Source: Methanobacteriota archaeon
Lineage (GTDB): Archaea; Thermoplasmatota; Poseidoniia; MGIII; CG-Epi1
Reading direction: 5' to 3'
Assembly (NCBI GenBank): GCA_029977605.1
Contig: JAPOKN010000013.1
Location: forward strand, 1 to 24,910
DNA: 24,910 bases
Part shown: one piece after another, positions 21,665 to 24,910 of the stretch
How the letters are laid out: every line of letters begins with the position of its first letter
How positions within the stretch are numbered: position 1 is the stretch's first letter
Notes under the pieces: generated by a model
Databases searched by the model: none
Told to the model about the DNA's origin: nothing
The model's input: the letters and a program-made list of their open reading frames with translations, nothing else
Program-made: the position numbers and the translations under genes

Positions 21665-22402
21665 ATGGGTGCTAAAAAAGTCAATATAGTTTCTCTGGGC
21701 ATACGTTTCATTATTGGCTTTGTTTGGCTTTCATTTTGGTCTTTGATTTCAATTGGTCTAATGATTATATGTTTACCTTTTAGAAATCTTAGGATTAAAT
21801 TAGGTAATTTAACAGGAAAGATAATCGGGCCTGTGGTAACTAGAATTACAGGCACAAAATTAAAATATTCAAATTATAGTAAAATCCATGATGCAAAACC
21901 TGCAATTTACGTTATGAATCATGCATCTGCTTTAGATATTTTTGTAGCTATGGCTCTTTGCCCTTACGGAGGATGTGGAGTTGGAAAAAAAGAAATCGTT
22001 AAAATACCCTTTTTTGGGCAAGTGTATTGGCTTTCTGGTCATTTATTGATCGATAGAAGTAATAGAAAAAAAGCAATAGAATCAATGAATAATTTATCTG
22101 AACAAGTTAAAAATAATAATCTTAGTATTTGGATTTGGCCAGAAGGTACGAGAAGTGAAGATGGTAAACTATTACCTTTCAAAAAAGGATTTGCACATTT
22201 AGCTCTAGCTACTAATTTACCTATTGTTCCAGTAATTTTACATGATGCGCACAAACGATGGCCTGCTAAATCTATGAATTTTTACCCTGGAGAGTGCCAA
22301 GTTGACATTTTAGATCCAATAAATACTGATTCTTGGAAAAGAGAGTCTATTGATGAACACGTTGAGCAGGTTAGAGGTGTTATGGCCAAAGCTATGGCTT
22401 AA
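21665..22402 (+). CDS. PlsC-type 1-acylglycerol-3-phosphate acyltransferase
   Basis: The product has 245 residues with an N-terminal membrane helix (about 13-38). It carries the acyltransferase blocks NHASALD (the HX4D catalytic pair His86/Asp91), the LLIDRSNR block, and PEGTRS (159-164). Bacterial homologues acylate lysophosphatidic acid to make phosphatidic acid. Archaeal lipids are isoprenoid ethers, so this gene is unexpected by pathway; from memory, Marine Group II genomes have been reported to carry such acyltransferases. It may make ester lipids, modify another acceptor, or handle dietary fatty acids. It lies between the pterin dehydratase (6 nt) and HAD (11 nt) genes. Confidence 0.9.
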   Translation: MGAKKVNIVSLGIRFIIGFVWLSFWSLISIGLMIICLPFRNLRIKLGNLTGKIIGPVVTRITGTKLKYSNYSKIHDAKPAIYVMNHASALDIFVAMALCPYGGCGVGKKEIVKIPFFGQVYWLSGHLLIDRSNRKKAIESMNNLSEQVKNNNLSIWIWPEGTRSEDGKLLPFKKGFAHLALATNLPIVPVILHDAHKRWPAKSMNFYPGECQVDILDPINTDSWKRESIDEHVEQVRGVMAKAMA

Positions 22403-22413
22403 TTTGGATAAGT

Positions 22414-23019
22414 ATGCTCGTAGTCTTTGATTTGGACGGAACGCTGATAGACTCCAGTCGATCAATTTTGGAATCTCATAAAGCTGCATGGAAAAGTGTT
22501 AATGCAAAATGCCCACCCAAAGAAAAAATACTCAAACTTACCGGCCTACCTTTGGTTGATATAATGCAGAAACTTGGACCTGAATATGATCCTCGAGCTT
22601 TAGCTAAAGTTTATTCTCAAACTTACATAGAAGCAACTAGACATGAAAAACTATTCGACGGAATAACTGAACTTTTAGCAAACAAATTTCGTGCTGCAGT
22701 TGCAACTGGAAAAAGCCAGCGTGGTGCCGATCGAGTAATCAAGCACTTTGGATTTGAAGGGCGTTTTGAAGTAATTTTAGGAGGAAACTCGGTTCCTAAT
22801 CCTAAACCAAATCCAGATCTCTTATTTTCAATAATGAAATCAACAGACACTAAAGATCTAATAATGGTTGGAGATACAACATACGACCTCGAAATGGCAG
22901 ATGCTGCCGGAGTCAGAGGAGTAGGTGTGAGTTGGGGACATCATCCAAGTGAACTACTCAGCAAGTGGGCGCCTGTTGTAAATTCAGTTGAAGAACTAAG
23001 GGAACATTTGAAAGTTTGA
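22414..23019 (+). CDS. HAD-superfamily phosphatase, phosphoglycolate phosphatase-like
   Basis: The 201 residues show all HAD motifs. Motif I is FDLDGTLIDSS (nucleophile Asp6, acid/base Asp8), motif II is VATGKS, motif III Lys lies in NPKPNPD, and motif IV is MVGDTTYDLEMADAAG. A small helical cap lies between motifs I and II. It closely follows the Gph/pyrophosphatase PpaX branch, which dephosphorylates small phosphate esters such as 2-phosphoglycolate; the exact substrate is not evident. It follows PlsC by 11 nt and is convergent with top6A, with a 22-nt gap and no obvious terminator hairpin. Confidence 0.88.
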   Translation: MLVVFDLDGTLIDSSRSILESHKAAWKSVNAKCPPKEKILKLTGLPLVDIMQKLGPEYDPRALAKVYSQTYIEATRHEKLFDGITELLANKFRAAVATGKSQRGADRVIKHFGFEGRFEVILGGNSVPNPKPNPDLLFSIMKSTDTKDLIMVGDTTYDLEMADAAGVRGVGVSWGHHPSELLSKWAPVVNSVEELREHLKV

Positions 23020-23041
23020 CTATTTTGATTAATACTACCGT

Positions 23042-24124
23042 TTAACCAATATTCATTTCCTTTAATTTTTCAGGAAGATAAGTATTCGTAACGAAATCAA
23101 GTCCGTACTTAGCTAAAGCTTGCTGTTCTGATTTTTTATTAATTTCTAATTGTAATTCTATTTCGTTACGCCAATATTTACTTTTGAATCTTGGATCTGT
23201 TAAAATTGACTTTAATGCGCTTTTATCTCTATCTGATAATTCATCAGCAGGAAGTTCATAATTGATAATGTCAGAAGGTGTAACTCCCAAATACCTTGCA
23301 CTAGGTGTAGCCAAAATATGAGAAATGTGTGCTGTTTTGATAGCTCCATACGCTACTGAACTGTAAATCCTGTAGGACCAAGGATCTGCATCTGTAAATA
23401 ATAAAAGGGGTAAACCTGAAGCCTGATGCATCCTTTGTAAAAATCTTCTTGTTGACCTAGCTGGTTGCCCTTTGATGTGAACTAAAATGGCCTCGTGGGT
23501 TTCATCAAATCCGTTTTCAACTAACCTATCAAACATACCTCCAGTCTCAATTGCAATGATACATGTAGACTTACCAAAATCATCAAATGTTATTTTATTT
23601 TCTTCAACATTATAGGGTATATTATATCCTGTATCTCCTACATCATTTCGACAATTAATTTTCATTGGTTGCCCTTTCCTATTTATCTCAGTAAGTGTTA
23701 CGTCTCCTAGAACTTTAGCTCCGTCTTCTTCCGGTCTGATCTTGAAATCTTCCCTTTGAAAGTGCGTAACTATTTCTAAATCTTCGATCAACTTATTAGA
23801 TTCGTCTTGTGCATGGAATTTACCTAAGTCCCAAGCTTCTGATATGTAATATAATTCTCTTAAAGTAGACGATTTGCTTTGTGTTGACATCTCTCTAATA
23901 AAATCTAAAAGGTAAGTGGTTCTAAGAAGCATGTAAGCTCCATCTAGTTTCTTAGCTGTTCTAGTTGTCTCTGAATTCCCATATTTCCAAACTTTCGCTT
24001 TCTCATCGAATATTATGTTATTCTTACTGCGCGTAGGAACTGCCATCTCAGGAATTTTACCTGTACTTAATTGCTCATATATTTGCGCAGCTATTTCTTC
24101 TAACTCAGTTACTGCTGAAGCCAT
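23042..24124 (-). CDS. top6A: DNA topoisomerase VI subunit A (Spo11 homologue)
   Basis: The 360 residues are of normal length. The 5Y-CAP (winged-helix) domain carries the DNA-cleaving tyrosine in LRELYYISEAW, Tyr93 by alignment with Spo11. The Toprim domain has Glu193 in IETGG and Asp245/Asp247 in FTDADPWSYRI. With the ATPase subunit B it relaxes and decatenates DNA by double-strand passage. top6B usually sits directly upstream in archaea, but here the upstream neighbour is a divergent DUF4126 gene, so the partner must be elsewhere. A TATA-like CTATAA about 26 bp before the ATG indicates a leaderless message. Confidence 0.94.
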   Translation of the reverse strand: MASAVTELEEIAAQIYEQLSTGKIPEMAVPTRSKNNIIFDEKAKVWKYGNSETTRTAKKLDGAYMLLRTTYLLDFIREMSTQSKSSTLRELYYISEAWDLGKFHAQDESNKLIEDLEIVTHFQREDFKIRPEEDGAKVLGDVTLTEINRKGQPMKINCRNDVGDTGYNIPYNVEENKITFDDFGKSTCIIAIETGGMFDRLVENGFDETHEAILVHIKGQPARSTRRFLQRMHQASGLPLLLFTDADPWSYRIYSSVAYGAIKTAHISHILATPSARYLGVTPSDIINYELPADELSDRDKSALKSILTDPRFKSKYWRNEIELQLEINKKSEQQALAKYGLDFVTNTYLPEKLKEMNIG

Positions 24125-24144
24125 ACTTGTCTATTGAAAAGGGG

Positions 24145-24150
24145 TTATAG
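24145..24150 (-). promoter_or_regulatory. Candidate TATA box for top6A
   Basis: Minus-strand CTATAA is centred about 26 bp from position 24122, effectively at the top6A ATG (24124), so transcription would begin at the start codon. Confidence 0.45.
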
Positions 24151-24168
24151 ATTGAATGGGTCAAAAAG

Positions 24169-24177
24169 CATATCTTA
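24169..24177 (+). promoter_or_regulatory. Candidate TATA box for the DUF4126 gene
   Basis: Plus-strand CATATCTTA lies about 28 bp upstream of the ATG at 24202, again predicting a leaderless message. An adjacent TTATTATC gives an alternative box. Confidence 0.3.
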
Positions 24178-24201
24178 TTATCTCCTTAATTATGACCTAA
24201 T

Positions 24202-24777
24202 ATGGACGTTGTACAAATCCTTCTCTCTCTAAGTTTAGGTCTTGGATTAGCTGCAGCGTGTGGATTTCGTGTGTTCATACCTCCTTTGATGATGGGTGTA
24301 GGAAGTAGATTGGATTTGTATAAACTAGAAGGCTCTTTTGTCTGGGTTGATGATACCTGGGCAATCGCTATTTTCGCCGTTGCTACTTTGCTGGAGATTG
24401 GAGGATATTTTATCCCATGGATAGATAATTTACTTGATGCTGTAGCTACGCCTGCTGCAATTATCGGAGGGATTTTCGTAACTTCTGCAAGCTTGGAAGG
24501 CGAACTAGATCCGTCTGCACAGTGGACGCTCTCGGTAATTGCGGGAGGTAGTGTCTCCGGAGTTATTCAACTTGGGACTGTTGCTACAAGAGCAATTTCT
24601 ACTGGAACTACTGGAGGTTTAGCAAATCCTGTAATTTCTCTGTTAGAAGCCGTTGCTTCGATATTGTGTATTCTAATTTCACTTTTCTTGGTAGCGATCA
24701 TTCCGATTGTTATCATTTTCTTAATTTGGAAATCAATAGGATATATTCAAATAACAAAAAAAGAAGTCGCTGTTTAA
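24202..24777 (+). CDS. DUF4126 family membrane protein
   Basis: The product has 191 residues and about five helices. The N-terminal GLAAACGFRVFIPPLMMG and the central WIDNLLDAVATPAAIIGG, preceded by a conserved Glu (LEIGGYF), are typical of DUF4126, a mostly bacterial family of unknown function. The C-terminus is a long hydrophobic helix followed by a short basic tail. It is monocistronic as far as visible, divergent from top6A across 77 bp. No U-tract terminator is evident after the stop. Confidence 0.8.
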   Translation: MDVVQILLSLSLGLGLAAACGFRVFIPPLMMGVGSRLDLYKLEGSFVWVDDTWAIAIFAVATLLEIGGYFIPWIDNLLDAVATPAAIIGGIFVTSASLEGELDPSAQWTLSVIAGGSVSGVIQLGTVATRAISTGTTGGLANPVISLLEAVASILCILISLFLVAIIPIVIIFLIWKSIGYIQITKKEVAV

Positions 24778-24876
24778 AAATAAAAGACAAAATATAGACC
24801 GCCTTTCCTTTAGTACTATGTATCGCCTAAGGAGTAAGGGGTTTTTCATATCATAGATTTCTCAAGTTTAATTGCC

Positions 24877-24910
24877 ATGCTCATCTTTACTTTGCCGGTC
24901 TCTTTCTTGC
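24877..24910 (+). CDS. Possible start of a membrane-protein gene, cut by right edge
   Basis: From ATG 24877 the frame reads MLIFTLPVSFL and leaves the window. The same frame is open back to 24838 (after a TAA at 24835-24837) but has no standard start there. The hydrophobic residues suggest a first membrane helix. A TATA-like AAAATATA (24789-24796) predicts transcription from about 24818, where another ATG opens a 12-codon frame that would join this one if a single base were added in the G4T5 run at 24838-24846. Identity cannot be judged. Confidence 0.3.
   Translation, partial: MLIFTLPVSFL

Noticed and set aside
1..24910. Mobile elements, CRISPR arrays, toxin-antitoxin or defence systems
   Set aside because: No transposase, integrase, direct-repeat array, flanking terminal repeats or recognisable defence genes were seen in either strand.

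Overview
The window looks like a piece of a low-GC chromosome from a marine planktonic euryarchaeon. I infer the Thermoplasmatota side, Candidatus Poseidoniia (Marine Group II, or possibly III). This assignment rests on gene content and not on any search. Archaeal markers are archaeosine tRNA-guanine transglycosylase, RadA, an RPA/RPA-associated pair, topoisomerase VI subunit A, archaeal-type IF-2/aIF5B and a DUF63 protein. TATA-like boxes often lie about 26 bp before start codons, so several messages are probably leaderless. Mixed in are genes of bacterial flavour: an RRM protein, a PlsC-type acyltransferase, a DUF1295 protein, a DUF4126 protein and YczE. This mixture is typical of these marine lineages.

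Layout. Positions 1-600 hold the 5' part of an isoprenoid-alcohol (dolichol/phytol) kinase-like gene and a tRNA-Ala(GGC) 10 nt ahead of it. Positions 625-3751 are a copper cluster on the minus strand (CopA exporter, CopZ-like chaperone, YczE membrane protein). Positions 3801-10159 run on the plus strand: tgtA, a large subtilase-transporter fusion, an RRM protein and a DUF1295 membrane protein. Positions 10164-14117 run on the minus strand: an ssDNA-binding OB protein, a small basic/acidic protein, a class-V aminotransferase and aIF5B. Positions 14303-17696 are a plus-strand recombination operon (RPA, RPA-associated protein, RadA, small ORF) whose genes abut or overlap. Positions 17635-21276 are minus-strand envelope genes: a CARDB surface protein with a coupled acidic protein, then a DUF63 protein with a 4-TM partner. 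Positions 21359-23019 carry a pterin dehydratase, PlsC and a HAD phosphatase. Positions 23042-24777 hold divergent top6A and a DUF4126 gene. A new gene may begin at the right edge.

The most interesting points are as follows. (1) A 1168-residue protein joins a secreted subtilisin-like protease, through one membrane helix and an acidic linker, to a complete AmpG/PAT-like transporter, and the predicted topologies agree. (2) TgtA and RPA have both lost the cysteines that normally bind structural zinc while keeping the flanking sequence, which hints at zinc economy. (3) The gap between the ssDNA-binding gene and the next gene is an open, strongly basic reading frame with a Shine-Dalgarno-like site and only a CTG start. 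(4) An archaeal RRM gene has a perfect hairpin right against its ribosome-binding site. No CRISPR array, insertion sequence, integrase or rRNA was seen. No stretch longer than 300 bases lacks a gene; the longest gap is the divergent promoter region at 14118-14302.
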